Of a stretch of DNA of 54,323 nt, positions 54,133 through 54,323 are shown in pieces; positions within the stretch are counted from its first letter, which is position 1; each line of letters opens with the position of its first letter. The DNA is from Lachnospiraceae bacterium (lineage in GTDB: Bacteria; Bacillota; Clostridia; Lachnospirales; Lachnospiraceae), in the NCBI GenBank assembly GCA_022793065.1, contig JAAWCE010000093.1, positions 1 to 54,323 on the forward strand, written 5' to 3'. The notes below the pieces were generated by a model, which did no database searches, was not told where the DNA came from, and was given only the letters and a program-made list of their open reading frames with translations. Made by a program: the position numbers and the translations under genes.

Positions 54133-54323
54133 CACCGTTTTGTAAGTCGTTCAACAGGGACGCAGGGAGTATTCCCACAAGGTCATAGGATATGTCAATC
54201 TGCTGTTCCCTATGTCCGTTTGAAGTGTCCGGCATATGGACGTAAACTGCTGTCCCCATGTCATTCAGTACGGCGGGTGTCAGTTCGTCCATGTCGAGAT
54301 ACTCATGCACCTTGCTGATGAAC
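54122..54323 (-). CDS. Large serine site-specific recombinase, C-terminal end (partial)
   Basis: The frame continues past the right edge. The 66 visible residues match the C-terminal segment of large serine recombinases of conjugative and mobilisable transposons in Clostridia (DUF4368-type tail): D-E-L-T-P-A-V-L-N-D, V-Y-V-H-M-P-D, S-N-G-H-R-E-Q-Q-I-D-I-S-Y and G-I-L-P-A-S-L-L-N-D-L. The resolvase catalytic domain is outside the window. Its presence suggests an integrated mobile element starts here, or that the assembly broke at a repeated recombinase gene. Confidence 0.75.
   Translation of the reverse strand, partial: FISKVHEYLDMDELTPAVLNDMGTAVYVHMPDTSNGHREQQIDISYDLVGILPASLLNDLQNGETA

Overview
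The window looks like a chromosomal segment of a spore-forming gut Firmicute of the Lachnospiraceae type. The reasons are spmA/spmB sporulation genes, a T-box in front of metG, an SRP RNA of the Firmicutes kind with a 5' extension, split transketolase subunits, a PucR-type regulator beside an orphan MsmK-type ATPase, and many plant-polysaccharide genes. The family assignment is inferred from gene content, not from a marker gene.

Layout. 0-1.3 kb: spmA, which lacks its 5' half at the window edge, then spmB. 1.4-4.1 kb: a heparinase II/III-type lyase and a 5'-truncated C45-family hydrolase. 4.1-8.5 kb: potABCD, a polyamine importer whose binding protein carries a C-terminal membrane anchor. 8.5-13.4 kb: an AraC regulator divergent from a glycosidase cluster (GH2, an orphan C-terminal piece of an alpha-L-rhamnosidase, GH43-like). 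13.7-20.8 kb: a GGDEF protein, MgtC, a long ankyrin-repeat protein, an AraC-GyrI regulator and an unknown 389-residue protein with a strongly structured leader RNA. 21-25 kb: GH28, a membrane-anchored Mrr-like nuclease and a DUF885 peptidase. 25.4-31.6 kb: araB, araD, two transketolase subunits, an unknown protein and rpe. 31.7-39.6 kb: a membrane amidase with a repetitive tail, T-box-metG, a lipase-GNAT pair, a YesL-like protein and msmK. 39.6-45.8 kb: a PucR regulator, an unknown protein with a polypurine middle, a radical SAM enzyme, SRP RNA, a sugar nucleotidyltransferase, a small membrane protein and tadA. 45.9-53.4 kb: glgP, malE/F/G-type transporter and malQ. 53.7-54.3 kb: rhaM, then the C-terminal end of a large serine recombinase at the right edge.

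How the genes fit together. The lyase, GH2, rhamnosidase remnant, GH43-like, GH28 and RhaM genes point to intracellular processing of pectin or rhamnogalacturonan oligosaccharides. AraB and AraD feed L-ribulose into the pentose phosphate pathway, where Rpe and the split transketolase act. GlgP, the ABC transporter and MalQ form a maltodextrin pathway. That transporter has no ATPase of its own, so MsmK is the likely partner. The two edges, a broken spmA on the left and a recombinase tail on the right, suggest mobile DNA on both sides.

The least explained items are the structured, pseudoknot-capable leader at 20.8-20.9 kb, a pair of 85-nt intergenic repeats that each follow an operon terminator (29.96 and 53.46 kb), the anchored PotD, the orphan rhamnosidase domain, and the polypurine protein gene at 41-42 kb.
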